DNA of 64,000 bases from Herbihabitans rhizosphaerae (GCF_004216555.1 NZ_SGWQ01000003.1:544146-608145); one strand, 5' to 3'; positions 27,133 through 36,381 are shown, counted from the first letter of the stretch. Notes: generated by a model from the sequence alone, not told the origin. Made by a program: numbers and translations.

Positions 27133-27345
27133 TGGTCCAGTCACGCCTCCTCCGGGACAGTGGGCTCGTTCCTCGCCCTCTGTCTCTCCGGCGTCGTAAG
27201 GGCGACCGCCCTCGACAATGAGTTTCGACCTCAGCGTGTTTTCGCTCGGTGCGGTCAACACACCCGGCTGCGGGAAGTCAGGTAGGTGGGCCGAGAGTAG
27301 GTGGATCGAGGTGTAGGTGGCCCCATGCGCGAGGGGCCACAGGCT

Positions 27346-27381
27346 TTCGGCGGAGCCGAACGAGCGGCGGGCTTGCCGGCG
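27346..27381. repeat. Intergenic palindromic repeat, copy 1
   Basis: TTCGGCGGAGCCGAAC followed by GCGGCGG and CTT-GCC, ending just before the topA stop. A closely matching copy is at 49658-49690, and the hairpin at 27054-27070 carries the related core GTTCGGCTTCGCCGAAC. Confidence 0.55.
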
Positions 27382-27382
27382 G

Positions 27383-30145
27383 TCAGGACTTGGACTTGGC
27401 GCCGGACTTCGCGGGGGCCTTCTTGCGAGCCGGCGCGCGCTTCTTCGGCGCCGGGCCCTTGGCGCGCTTCTCGGCGATCAGCTCGGCGGCCCGCTCGTCG
27501 GTCAGCGCCTCCACGCTGTCGGACTTGCGCAGCGACGCGTTGAACTCGCCGTCGGTCACGTACGGCCCGAACCGCCCGTCCTTGACCACCATCGGCTTGC
27601 CGGACACCGGGTCGTTGCCCATCTCCTTGAGCGGCGGGGCGGACGCGCCGGACTGCCGGCCACGGCGCTTCGGCTCGGCGTAGATCTTCAACGCCTCGTC
27701 CAGCGTGATCGAGAAGATCTGGTCCTCGCTGGTCAGCGACCGGGAGTCGGTGCCCTTCTTGAGGTACGGCCCGTACCGGCCGTTCTGCGCGGTGATCTCG
27801 TCGCCGGACTCGGGGTCGGCGCCCACGACGCGCGGCAGCGACAGCAGCTTGAGCGCGTCCTCCAGCGTGACCGTCTCCACGGTCATCGACTTGAACAGCG
27901 ATCCGGTGCGCGGCTTCGGCTTCTTCGCCTTGCTCTTCTTGCCGTCGGCCGGCTCCTCCGGCTCGGGCAGCACCTCGGTCACGTACGGCCCGAAGCGCCC
28001 CTCCTTGGCCACGATCTCGTGCCCGGTCACCGGGTCGTTGCCGAGGCCGCGCCCCTCCTGCGGGGTGGCGAACAGCTTCTCCGCGATCTCCGGGGTCAGC
28101 TCGTCCGGCGGCAGCTCCTCGGGCAGGTTGGCGCGCTGCGACTTCTCGTCGACCTCGCGCTCCAGGTACGGCCCGTACCGGCCGACGCGCACCACGACCT
28201 TGCGGCCCTCGGAGTCGTCGAACATCGGGATGGAGTTGATCTCCCGCGCGTCGATGTCCTCGACACCGGTGCCGACCAGCTTCTTCAACCCGCCGGTACG
28301 CCCGACCGAGCCCTGCGGGCCGATGTCACCGCCGAAGTAGAAGCCGGACAGCCAGGCGGTCCGGTGCTCGTCACCGGCCGCGATCCGGTCCAGCTCGTCC
28401 TCCATGGCGGCGGTGAAGTCGTAGTCGACCAGCCGCCCGAAGTGCTGCTCCAGCAGGCCGATCACGGCGAACGCGATCCAGGAGGGGACCAGTGCGGAAC
28501 CCTTCTTCCACACGTAGCCGCGGTCGGTGATCGTCTTGATGATCGACGCGTAGGTGGACGGGCGGCCGATGCCCAACTCCTCCAGCTTGGACACCAGGCT
28601 CGGCTCGGAGTACCTCGGCGGCGGGCTGGTCGAGTGCCCGTCCGGGGACAGCTCGGCGGCCGTGAGCGCCTGGTCCTTGGTCAGGTTCGGCAGCCGGGAC
28701 TGCTTGTCGTCGGCCTCGCCGCCGGTCTCGGTGTCCACCGCCTCGACGTAGGCCTTGAGGAATCCGGCGAACGTGATCGTGCGGCCGGACGCGGAGAACA
28801 CGCACTCCTCGCCGCTGGACGCGGTACCGGTGATCCGCACCGAGATCGTGGTGCCGCGCGCGTCGGCCATCTGCGAGGCGATCGTGCGCTGCCAGATCAT
28901 CTCGTAGAGCCGGAACTCGTCGGTCTGCAGCTCGCTGGCGACCTGGCCGGGCGTGCGGAACACCTCGCCGGCCGGGCGGATCGCCTCGTGCGCCTCCTGC
29001 GCGTTCTTCACCTTGCGGGTGTACTGCCGCGGCGACGGGTGCACGTGGTCGGCGCCGTACAGGTCGGTCGCCTGACGGCGGGCCGCGGTGATGGCCGTCT
29101 CCGACAGCGTCGTGGAGTCGGTACGCATGTAGGTGATGTAGCCGTTTTCGTACAGCCGCTGGGCGGTGCGCATCGTGCGGTCGGCCGTGAACCGCAGCTT
29201 GCGGCCGGCCTCCTGCTGCAGCGTGGAGGTCATGAACGGCGCGTACGGGCGACGGGTGTACGGCTTGGACTCGACGCTGGTGACGCTCAGCGCGGCACCG
29301 TCGAGCGCCTCGGCCAGCCGGCGCGCCTCGGCCTCTTCGAGCCTGCGCACCTCGACGCCGGGCTTGAGCCGGCCGTCGGAGCCGAAGTCGCGCCCGGCGG
29401 CCAAACGGGTGCCGTCGATCGACTGCAGCTTGGCGCCGAAGGTGCGCGGCGAGGCACTCTCACCAGCGTCCATCGTCGCCGAGATGTCCCAGTACGACGC
29501 GGTGACGAACTTCATCCGTTCGCGCTCGCGCTCCACCACGATCCGGGTGGCCACGGACTGCACCCGGCCGGCCGACAGCCGCGGCATGACCTTCTTCCAC
29601 AGCACGGGGCTGACCTCGTAGCCGTAGAGGCGGTCCAGAATGCGGCGGGTCTCCTGCGCGTCGACGAGGTCCTGGTCCAGGTCACGCGGGCTCTCGGCGG
29701 CCGCGCGGATCGCCGGCTCGGTGATCTCGTGGAACACCATGCGGCGCACCGGCACCTTGGGCTTGAGCGCCTCGAGCAGGTGCCAGGCGATGGCCTCGCC
29801 CTCACGGTCGCCGTCTGTCGCGAGGTAGAGCTCGTCGACGTCCTTGAGCAGGCCTTTCAGCTCGGTGACCGTGGACCTCTTGTCCGGCGTGACGATATAG
29901 ATGGGCGCGAAGCCGTTGTCGACGTTGACGCCCAGGCGCGACCACGCCTCGCCCTTGTACTTGGCCGGCACCTCGTCGGCGTTGCGCGGCAGGTCACGGA
30001 TGTGGCCCTTGGACGACTCGACTACGAAGTTGCGGCCCAGGTAGGAGGCGATCTTTCGCGCCTTCGCCGGTGACTCGACGATCACCAGCCGGCGCGGCTC
30101 GCCGCCGGTGTTGCCGCTGTCCTTCGTATTAGCCGTGGAAGCCAC
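27383..30145 (-). CDS. topA: DNA topoisomerase I (type IA)
   Basis: 920-residue enzyme that relaxes negative supercoils behind RNA polymerase. The start is GTG 30145, with AGGAG 3 nt upstream. TOPRIM motifs are seen (LVIVESPAKARKI, YLATDGDREGEAIAWHL), the catalytic Tyr is in YITYMRTDST, and SAGRVQSVATRIVVERE is typical. In place of zinc fingers the C-terminus has four repeats of the topo-C type (RYGPYL/RFGPYV motifs with G-N-DPVTG spacing), then a Lys/Ala-rich tail (APKKRAPARKKAPAK), the actinobacterial form. Monocistronic. Confidence 0.98.
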   Translation of the reverse strand: MASTANTKDSGNTGGEPRRLVIVESPAKARKIASYLGRNFVVESSKGHIRDLPRNADEVPAKYKGEAWSRLGVNVDNGFAPIYIVTPDKRSTVTELKGLLKDVDELYLATDGDREGEAIAWHLLEALKPKVPVRRMVFHEITEPAIRAAAESPRDLDQDLVDAQETRRILDRLYGYEVSPVLWKKVMPRLSAGRVQSVATRIVVERERERMKFVTASYWDISATMDAGESASPRTFGAKLQSIDGTRLAAGRDFGSDGRLKPGVEVRRLEEAEARRLAEALDGAALSVTSVESKPYTRRPYAPFMTSTLQQEAGRKLRFTADRTMRTAQRLYENGYITYMRTDSTTLSETAITAARRQATDLYGADHVHPSPRQYTRKVKNAQEAHEAIRPAGEVFRTPGQVASELQTDEFRLYEMIWQRTIASQMADARGTTISVRITGTASSGEECVFSASGRTITFAGFLKAYVEAVDTETGGEADDKQSRLPNLTKDQALTAAELSPDGHSTSPPPRYSEPSLVSKLEELGIGRPSTYASIIKTITDRGYVWKKGSALVPSWIAFAVIGLLEQHFGRLVDYDFTAAMEDELDRIAAGDEHRTAWLSGFYFGGDIGPQGSVGRTGGLKKLVGTGVEDIDAREINSIPMFDDSEGRKVVVRVGRYGPYLEREVDEKSQRANLPEELPPDELTPEIAEKLFATPQEGRGLGNDPVTGHEIVAKEGRFGPYVTEVLPEPEEPADGKKSKAKKPKPRTGSLFKSMTVETVTLEDALKLLSLPRVVGADPESGDEITAQNGRYGPYLKKGTDSRSLTSEDQIFSITLDEALKIYAEPKRRGRQSGASAPPLKEMGNDPVSGKPMVVKDGRFGPYVTDGEFNASLRKSDSVEALTDERAAELIAEKRAKGPAPKKRAPARKKAPAKSGAKSKS

Positions 30146-30506
30146 GCTCTCCTGCTCTCTATCCTCACCAGTCAGCACGTCTGCCCGGACCGACAGTGTG
30201 CACCGCGTTCCGCGCAAGCCCTATCGCAGGTGGCACCCAACACATTTCATGTCGCGTACGCAGTGCTACCACCTGTAGCACGATCCCGACGACTCGCGCG
30301 AATCGCCTGTGGCCTGGGAACGGTGTTCCCAGCTATGGGGTTCCCCAGGTCGTGGCGGTGAACCCTCGGTCGAGCGACTTCGTGATCGAGGTGGTCACGG
30401 CCCCGTCCGGAGGACAGGTCCCGGACTGGGCCGTACGTGGGCTTTCCGACAAACGCCGGCAGCGGGCGGTTGGGCCGTCACGGCGGCGCGTGGCGAACCT
30501 CGGCGG
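30146..30506. other. 361-bp intergenic region upstream of topA
   Basis: This region should hold the topA promoter, but no clear -35/-10 pair stands out. It contains the inverted repeats GTGCTAC-cacct-GTAGCAC (30263-30281) and CTGGGAAC-ggt-GTTCCCAG (30314-30332), followed by TGGGGTTCCCCA. These are candidates for the terminator of the upstream HAF gene or for supercoiling-sensitive control of topA. No coding frame is supported. Confidence 0.5.
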
Positions 30507-31685
30507 CTACAGCGGGAGCCAGGGCACGGTCCACTGGACCGGCCGTGGGGTGAAGGCCGGTCCGGCGGTGGCCATACCGACGATCACGCCGTTGTTGTTG
30601 ATCGCCCGGACGCCGGCGAACTGACCGCCGAGGGTGGGCAGTTCCCAGGTTCGTCCGTGCCGCCACAGGGACGCCCGCACTTCGTACAGGCTGATCATCC
30701 GGCTGAGTACCACGTCGCCGAGATCGTTGACCACGTGCGGACTGCCGGTCGCGGCCGCGTCACCGAGGTCGGTGAACCTCCCGTCGTGCAACCGGAATCC
30801 GCGAACGCCGCCGTCCGGCCGCACGCTCATCCCGGTGACGTGCCCGCCGCGCGGGCTGACCGCGGCGACGACGCTCGACTCCGACTCCGGCGAAGCGATC
30901 GGGGTGACCCGGTCGCCGGTCCAGCGCACCGCGGTGGACTTGCCCGCCGCCCCCTCGACCGTGCCGTACACGGTTCCCGTCGGATCGACGGCGACGACGG
31001 TGACCGCTTTGTCCCCCGCCGGATCCAGCGGCGGGAGCACTGAGCACACCTGGCCGGAGCAGTTGAAGCCGTAGCTCGGGCCGGTGCCGGTGTAGTGCCG
31101 GACCGAGCCGGCGATGTGACCGCCCTGGCCGAGGACCGCTCGCTCCAGGCTCTCCGATGCCGGACCGGGTATCGCCAACTCGGTCAGCGCACCGTCGCGC
31201 CACCGGCCGAGCCGCCTCGGCTGCCCGTCTCCCGGGCGGATGTCGACGAGCACGTCACCGCGCTCATTGACCTGATCCGCGGTGCTCGTCCGGCCGGGGG
31301 TCAGGTCCACTTCCGTGCCCTGGTGCCACAAGCGCGCCGAGGTGGTCGTCGCGGTGCGGGCGGTGCCGACGACCTGGCCACGCTCGTTCGCCTGGTACGC
31401 GACTCCGGAGCCGAGGTCGGTACCGCGGCCGGCCCGCCAACCGACGGCCCGCCCGGTGCCGTCGAACTCGTTTCCGCTGACCCCGACCACGAGCCCACGG
31501 TCGGTGACGTCGTGCGCGATGCCGCTCGGCGCACCAGGCAGGGTGCCGAGGTCGGTCACCGTGATCGAGACACCGAACGGCAGCGGTGGCAGGCCCGTGG
31601 CCGTGGCGACCGGTGCGATGGTCGCGGGGATGGTGACGGCGGCCGTCAGCACGACGGCGGCCCGGACCGATCTCGGTACGCGCAT
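30507..31685 (-). CDS. Secreted HAF-repeat protein 1
   Basis: 392 residues from ATG 31685 behind GAGGAA. A Sec signal peptide (RVPRSVRAAVVLTAAVTIPATIAPVATA) is followed by seven or so ~45-residue repeats of the HAF type: DLGTLPG, a GxAxxVxDxGxVVGxS turn, then WRxGxxTDLG. Such repeats are predicted to form a beta-propeller-like fold. One Cys pair (NCSGQVC) occurs mid-protein. It is the downstream member of a tandem pair, 29 nt after its paralogue. The function of HAF proteins is not established. Confidence 0.82.
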   Translation of the reverse strand: MRVPRSVRAAVVLTAAVTIPATIAPVATATGLPPLPFGVSITVTDLGTLPGAPSGIAHDVTDRGLVVGVSGNEFDGTGRAVGWRAGRGTDLGSGVAYQANERGQVVGTARTATTTSARLWHQGTEVDLTPGRTSTADQVNERGDVLVDIRPGDGQPRRLGRWRDGALTELAIPGPASESLERAVLGQGGHIAGSVRHYTGTGPSYGFNCSGQVCSVLPPLDPAGDKAVTVVAVDPTGTVYGTVEGAAGKSTAVRWTGDRVTPIASPESESSVVAAVSPRGGHVTGMSVRPDGGVRGFRLHDGRFTDLGDAAATGSPHVVNDLGDVVLSRMISLYEVRASLWRHGRTWELPTLGGQFAGVRAINNNGVIVGMATAGPAFTPRPVQWTVPWLPL

Positions 31686-31714
31686 GACATTTCCTCGTCG
31701 AGAATCGAAACCGG

Positions 31715-32878
31715 TCAGGACACGGTCCGCCGGACCGGAGCCGGCCCGCCCGGCAGCGACCGCCACCCGACGATCTGGCCGGCGTTGTTGAGTGCGGCGG
31801 GTTCGGTGCCGGCGCCGAGGTCGTGGAGCCTGCCCTTGCGCCACAGGAAGCCGTGCGTACGCCCGTCGGTTGTGGTGCTGGTGCCGACGACGTCGCCGAC
31901 ATCGTTGATCGCGACGGCGGCACTGCGGTCATGCCCTGGCAGGGTGCCGAGGTCGATTGTCCGGCCGGCACGCCAGAGCACCGCGTGGTTGACGCCCGCC
32001 GCGGTCTGGCTGAGGCCGACCACGTGGCCGGCGAAGTTGATCGCCTGCTTGCTCGGCGCGACCCGGCTGACGCCGCCGCCCAGGCCACGGAGCAGCTCCA
32101 TCCGGCCACCGGTCCAGCGCACCGCTTCCTTCCCGCCAGGGGTGCTCTGGACCGAGCCCACGACCTGTCCGCGGCCGTTGATCGCGACGACCTCGAGATA
32201 GCTGTCGTCGCCTCCTGGGCTGGGCAGCCGCACGCAGGCGTCCGCGCAGCGGAACGGGAAATTGGGGCCGGCCTGCTGAGAAAGGAATGCTCCGGCGACC
32301 TCGCCGCGGTCGTTCATCGCTTTCGCGAAGACATTGGGCGCGGGCGCGGCGCCATCCGGGAGCGCCAATTCACGCAATGCGCCGTCGCGCCAGATCCCAA
32401 ACCTGTCGGTTTCCCATCCGGCCAGCCGGGTGAACGAAACCAGGATTTCCCCCCGGTTGTTCAGCGCGGTCGGAATGACCGACCCGACGGCGCCGGGCAG
32501 CAAGTCGATCTCCGCGCCGTCCCGCCACAGCAGACCGTGCTGCCCGTAGGGCGCGGTGACAAGCGTTCCCGCGACCTGGCCCAGCTCGTTGACCAGCGAT
32601 GCGACCCGATCCGGGCCGAGATCGGTCGGCTGCCCGTCCCTCCAGGTCACGGCGTGCAGCGTGCCCTCGTAGGCCACCCCGCTGAAGCCGGCGATCTGAC
32701 CGTGTTCGTTGATGGCCAGTGCCCGCCCGAACGTGGTGCCGGGCAAGGTCGGAAGCTGGGTCGCGGAAATTCGGAGCTGAGAACCGAACGCGGTCGCCGG
32801 AGTGAGGAGAGCGGCGAGGCCGACGGCGACGACCAGCGCCACAAGAAGGCGTCCGCGACGCGTCCGAGTGATTCCCAT
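31715..32878 (-). CDS. Secreted HAF-repeat protein 2
   Basis: 387 residues from ATG 32878; the GTG immediately before is an alternative, and neither has a strong ribosome-binding site. The signal peptide (RRGRLLVALVVAVGLAALLTPATA) is followed by HAF repeats (AINEHGQIAGFS, LGPDRVASLVNELGQVAG, INFAGHVVGLSQ, DLGTLPGHDRSAAVAINDVGDVVG) spaced ~45-50 residues. A CADAC pair matches the cysteine pair of the downstream paralogue. The two genes probably arose by duplication and are co-transcribed. Confidence 0.82.
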   Translation of the reverse strand: MGITRTRRGRLLVALVVAVGLAALLTPATAFGSQLRISATQLPTLPGTTFGRALAINEHGQIAGFSGVAYEGTLHAVTWRDGQPTDLGPDRVASLVNELGQVAGTLVTAPYGQHGLLWRDGAEIDLLPGAVGSVIPTALNNRGEILVSFTRLAGWETDRFGIWRDGALRELALPDGAAPAPNVFAKAMNDRGEVAGAFLSQQAGPNFPFRCADACVRLPSPGGDDSYLEVVAINGRGQVVGSVQSTPGGKEAVRWTGGRMELLRGLGGGVSRVAPSKQAINFAGHVVGLSQTAAGVNHAVLWRAGRTIDLGTLPGHDRSAAVAINDVGDVVGTSTTTDGRTHGFLWRKGRLHDLGAGTEPAALNNAGQIVGWRSLPGGPAPVRRTVS

Positions 32879-33023
32879 CACTGCAATAAACCGGTAGGCG
32901 ACGCCATTAGCACTCCGCCGAACGGACCAACCTCCGAGAAGTCGAACAGTTTTGTCACTGACACACAGAAAGCGTGAGCCAAATTGTCCGACCCCTTCTC
33001 GTCGGGTTTAATCCAGTGCGGCC

Positions 33024-34436
33024 TTACTCCTGGTCCAGGACCGAGGGCGCGATCTCGGTGGCCGACACGCCCCAGAACAGTGGCCGCGCGCCGGGGTTGG
33101 TCAGCGCGGCGAGCCAGCTCGGGTCGAGGTCGAGCGTGCGGGTGCCGCCGGTCTCCAGTTCGGCCCGCGCGGCCGGGCGGTCGCCGCAGACGACCGCGAC
33201 GTCGTGGCCGCGCAGCGCGGTGAACGTGGTCAGCCGCGGCCGGTCGGTCACACAGAACGCGACCCGGGCGGCCACCGGACCGTCCAGCTCGACGGACAGC
33301 ACACCGGCGTCGTCGTCGCGGTCCCGGACGGTGAACCGCAGGCCCGGGTCCAGTTCGCGGGCCGTGTCCAGCCAGCGCACCAGGTGCGCGACCCGCTGGT
33401 GTGCCGGCACACCCGGCGCGGTGTCGTCGCCCAGCGACACTCCCAGCGGCACCGCCAGCAGCGCGAGCACCAGGTCGTGCGCCACTCCCGGAGGCGGCGC
33501 GGGCGCGCCCTCGACCGGAAAACCCTTGCCCTGGAACGCGTTCGCCACGACCGGGTCGTCGAACACGCCGGCGGCGCGGAGCATGCGCAGCGTGGGCGCG
33601 GCGCTGTCGAGCACCTCGGCCCTGGTGTCCTCGGCGTCGGCGGTCTCGGCGACGACCATGCCGGCCGCACCGCCCAGGATCGGCTCCAGCGCGGCGGTGA
33701 ACGCCGGTTCGTCCAGCCACAGGAACGCCAGCACGACGTCCGGCAGAAGCATGCCGATCTTCCGCCGCAGCGGTACCGGAAGGCGCGGCCAGAGGTATTC
33801 GAAGAGCTGCTTGAAATAGGCGTGGTGGCGGCCCTCGTCGGCGGCGTGGTCCTGCGCGAGATCACGCACGCTCTGTTGCACGCTGGGGTCCTTCGGCAGT
33901 TTCGTGAGGCTGCCCGTGATCAGCGTTTCGGACACGATCGTGAAGAACAGCTTCACCAGCGGCCGGTACACCGGGAGTTCGGCCGAATACAGCCGGGAAA
34001 GCTCGCCGAGAAAGCGCGGCGAATGGTCGGTCGGCACGATTCCGGTTTCGTCGCGGACGGCGGCGAGCAACCGGTGCGTCATCTCGGCGTGCGCCGCCTC
34101 GTCGGTGTAGATGCGCAGCGCGTCGTCCTTCATCCCGGCGGGCAGCCACGGCAGGAACCTCGGGGACCGCAGCAGCGCGCAGGTCTCGTTCACCGGCCCC
34201 ATCTCGAGCCGGACGGTGAACTCGAGATGGATGTACAACGCGTGCACCAGAACGGTTTCCCGCACGCCGGCCGGCGCGTCGGCCAGCAGCGGGTGCCGCA
34301 ACAGCGGGCACAACTCGGGCGAGAAGTAGTGCCGCGCCGGCGAGAACGGCGAGTCCCTGCGCGGTTTGGACCGCACCCAGGAACGGCGGTCCCAGTCGAG
34401 GAACCGTGACTTGTACTCGAGATCGGGGCCGCCCAC
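33024..34436 (-). CDS. AurF/CmlI-type diiron oxygenase with extra C-terminal domain
   Basis: 470 residues. Residues 1-300 match the p-aminobenzoate N-oxygenase AurF family of non-haem diiron enzymes, which oxidise amines to hydroxylamino, nitroso or nitro groups. All seven metal ligands are present: E78, E113 and H116 (TDEAAHAE), E170 (IVSET), H197, E201 and H204 (DHAADEGRHH). The spacing equals that of AurF (35, 3, 27, 4 and 3 residues), apart from a 54- instead of 57-residue middle gap. The last ~160 residues are an unrecognised alpha/beta domain. The GTG start has only a weak GGA upstream. It is divergent from asnB with 115 bp between, which suggests shared control and a shared pathway. 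Confidence 0.85.
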   Translation of the reverse strand: MGGPDLEYKSRFLDWDRRSWVRSKPRRDSPFSPARHYFSPELCPLLRHPLLADAPAGVRETVLVHALYIHLEFTVRLEMGPVNETCALLRSPRFLPWLPAGMKDDALRIYTDEAAHAEMTHRLLAAVRDETGIVPTDHSPRFLGELSRLYSAELPVYRPLVKLFFTIVSETLITGSLTKLPKDPSVQQSVRDLAQDHAADEGRHHAYFKQLFEYLWPRLPVPLRRKIGMLLPDVVLAFLWLDEPAFTAALEPILGGAAGMVVAETADAEDTRAEVLDSAAPTLRMLRAAGVFDDPVVANAFQGKGFPVEGAPAPPPGVAHDLVLALLAVPLGVSLGDDTAPGVPAHQRVAHLVRWLDTARELDPGLRFTVRDRDDDAGVLSVELDGPVAARVAFCVTDRPRLTTFTALRGHDVAVVCGDRPAARAELETGGTRTLDLDPSWLAALTNPGARPLFWGVSATEIAPSVLDQE

Positions 34437-34538
34437 TCCGGAATAGTCACGCGCCGCCGGTCACCGGCACCAACATCCGGCAGGAAATAGGGGAACGAAT
34501 AGGGGCGGCGCCGGGTACTTCGCACGCTCAGCGAATTG

Positions 34539-34544
34539 TACGGT
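34539..34544 (+). promoter_or_regulatory. Candidate leaderless promoter of asnB
   Basis: TACGGT fits TANNNT and ends 7 nt before the ATG at 34552, with no ribosome-binding site between, so the mRNA probably starts at the ATG. The -35 region (TACTTC at 17 nt) is poor. Confidence 0.5.
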
Positions 34545-34551
34545 ACGCACC

Positions 34552-36381
34552 ATGTGTGGTGTCGCTGGATGGGTTTCATTTGACCGCGATCTTTCTGGAG
34601 AACGCGCGACGATCGAGTCGATGACCAACACGATGGAACGTCGTGGGCCCGACGAATACGGTTTCTGGGTCGGCGCACGCGCGGCTTTCGGCCACCGGCG
34701 ACTGTCGATCATCGACCTGCCCGGCGGAAAGCAGCCGATGACCGTGGAAACGCCGGACGGGCCGGTCGTGCTCACCTACAGCGGCGAGACCTACAACTAC
34801 GTGGAACTGCGCGACGAACTGCGCCGCCGTGGCCACGAATTCACCACGTCGAGTGACACCGAAGTGGTGCTCCACGGTTATCTGGAATGGGGTGCCGCGG
34901 TCGCGGAGCGGCTCGTCGGAATGTGCGCGATCGGCATCTGGGACGGCCGGATCGAGCGGCTCACGCTGATCCGCGACCGGCTCGGCGTCAAACCGATGCA
35001 CTACCGGGAGATCGCCGGCGGGCTGCTGTTCGGCTCCGAGCAGAAGGCGATCCTGGCCAACCCGCTGGTCGAGCCGGTGGTCGACGCCGACGGCATGCGC
35101 GAGCTGATCACCATGTCCGGGTCGGCCAACGAGGCGGTGTGGTCCGGAATCAACATCGTGCGGCCCGGCACCGTGGTCACGTTCGACCGCGGCGGCCTGC
35201 GCACGCACACCTACTGGCGGCTGTCGCCCGACGAGCACCGCGACGACCTGCCGACCACGATCGAGCGGGTGCGCGAGATGACCACCTCGAACGTGCGGCA
35301 CGAGCTGGTCGCCGACGTGCCGAGGGGAATGCTGCTGTCCGGCGGGCTCGACTCCAGCACGCTGACCGGGCTGGCGGTGCGCGAGCTCGGCGGCGAGAAG
35401 ATCAAGACGTTCTCGGTGGACTTTCCCGGGCAGGACGACGATTTCGGTGTCGACAACGTCCGGCTCAGCGCGGACGGGCCCTACGTCCGCGAGGTGGTCG
35501 AGTTCCTCGGCACCGACCATCACCACGTCGTCCTCGACCACGCCGCGCTGTCCGACCCCGAGGTGCGGGCCGAGGTGGTGTCCGCGTGGGACACGCCGCG
35601 CGGGTTCGGCGACGCCAACGCCTCGCTGTACCTGTTGTTCCGCGCGGTGAAGGAGCACGTCACGGTCGCGCTGTCCGGCGAGGGCGCCGACGAGATCTTC
35701 ATGGGCCACGTGTGGCACGCCATGCCCGCCGTACACGCCGGCGAGGGCTTTCCGTGGGTGATCGCCTGGGCGCACCACGAGTCGGAGAGCTATCTCGATC
35801 AGAGCTTCGCCGCCGAGCTCGACTTCGACGGCTACATCGCCGACCGGTACCGCGACTCGGTCACCGGCACACCTCTGTCCGACGGCGAGAGCACTGCTCG
35901 CAAACGAGAGCGGGAGATCGGCTATCTCGGACTGACCCGCTGGCTGCGCACGCTCAACAACCGCATGGACCGCCTGGCGATGCGCGCCGGGGTGGAGACC
36001 AGGGTGCCGTTCTGCGATCACCGCATGGCCGAGTACCTCTACAACGTGCCGTACGCGATGCAGCGGGCCGACGGGCACGAGAAGAGCCTGCTGCGCGCCG
36101 CGGCGGCGGACGTGATCCCGTCGGGGGTGCGCGAGCGCCGCAAGAGCGCCTATCCGTCCACCCAGGACCCGCTGTACATCGCGGCGCTGCAGCGGCAGGC
36201 GCGCGAGGTGCTGGCCGACAACAGCAGTGTCACCGCCGACATGTTCGACCGGGCCAAGCTCGCCAAGGCGATCGACGTCGATCCGCGGCGGCTGCCGGCC
36301 GGCGCGCGCTCGGCGTGCGAACAGCTCCTCGACATCGACACCTGGGCCCGGATCTACCGCCCGGCGCTCAAGCTGTCCTGA
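34552..36381 (+). CDS. asnB: Glutamine-hydrolysing asparagine synthetase
   Basis: 609-residue two-domain enzyme. The glutaminase domain begins MCGVAGW, so Cys2 becomes the N-terminal nucleophile after Met removal. RLSIIDL and SGETYNY (canonical NGEIYN) follow. The synthetase domain has the PP-loop LLSGGLDSS at about 262-270 and LSGEGADEIFMGH. It makes asparagine, or amidates another carboxylate, using Gln and ATP with an acyl-AMP intermediate. The intact Cys2 separates it from beta-lactam synthetases, which lose it. Divergent from the diiron oxygenase, it may act in a small-molecule pathway rather than primary metabolism. Its 3' end overlaps the convergent gene by 14 bp. Confidence 0.92.
   Translation: MCGVAGWVSFDRDLSGERATIESMTNTMERRGPDEYGFWVGARAAFGHRRLSIIDLPGGKQPMTVETPDGPVVLTYSGETYNYVELRDELRRRGHEFTTSSDTEVVLHGYLEWGAAVAERLVGMCAIGIWDGRIERLTLIRDRLGVKPMHYREIAGGLLFGSEQKAILANPLVEPVVDADGMRELITMSGSANEAVWSGINIVRPGTVVTFDRGGLRTHTYWRLSPDEHRDDLPTTIERVREMTTSNVRHELVADVPRGMLLSGGLDSSTLTGLAVRELGGEKIKTFSVDFPGQDDDFGVDNVRLSADGPYVREVVEFLGTDHHHVVLDHAALSDPEVRAEVVSAWDTPRGFGDANASLYLLFRAVKEHVTVALSGEGADEIFMGHVWHAMPAVHAGEGFPWVIAWAHHESESYLDQSFAAELDFDGYIADRYRDSVTGTPLSDGESTARKREREIGYLGLTRWLRTLNNRMDRLAMRAGVETRVPFCDHRMAEYLYNVPYAMQRADGHEKSLLRAAAADVIPSGVRERRKSAYPSTQDPLYIAALQRQAREVLADNSSVTADMFDRAKLAKAIDVDPRRLPAGARSACEQLLDIDTWARIYRPALKLS

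Larger units (their letters stand above)
26978..27382. other. 405-bp intergenic region with G-rich tract and palindromic repeats
   Basis: No gene is supported. The + strand has six GGG tracts within 27092-27132 including two copies of TGGGTGGCTGGG, a hairpin GTTCGGC-ttc-GCCGAAC at 27054-27070, and the palindromic element TTCGGCGGAGCCGAAC at 27346-27361. Any of these could help end the topA transcript or act as repeats. Confidence 0.6.

Noticed and set aside
27317-30073. 918-codon open frame opposite topA
   Set aside because: Antisense shadow of topA with no coherent domains.
30196-30624. 142-codon + strand open frame upstream of topA
   Set aside because: Runs antisense into the HAF gene and through the topA promoter region; the product has no signal or domain.
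34552-36381. Beta-lactam synthetase instead of asparagine synthetase
   Set aside because: Beta-lactam synthetases lose the N-terminal Cys nucleophile; here MCGVAGW is intact and the glutaminase motifs are present.
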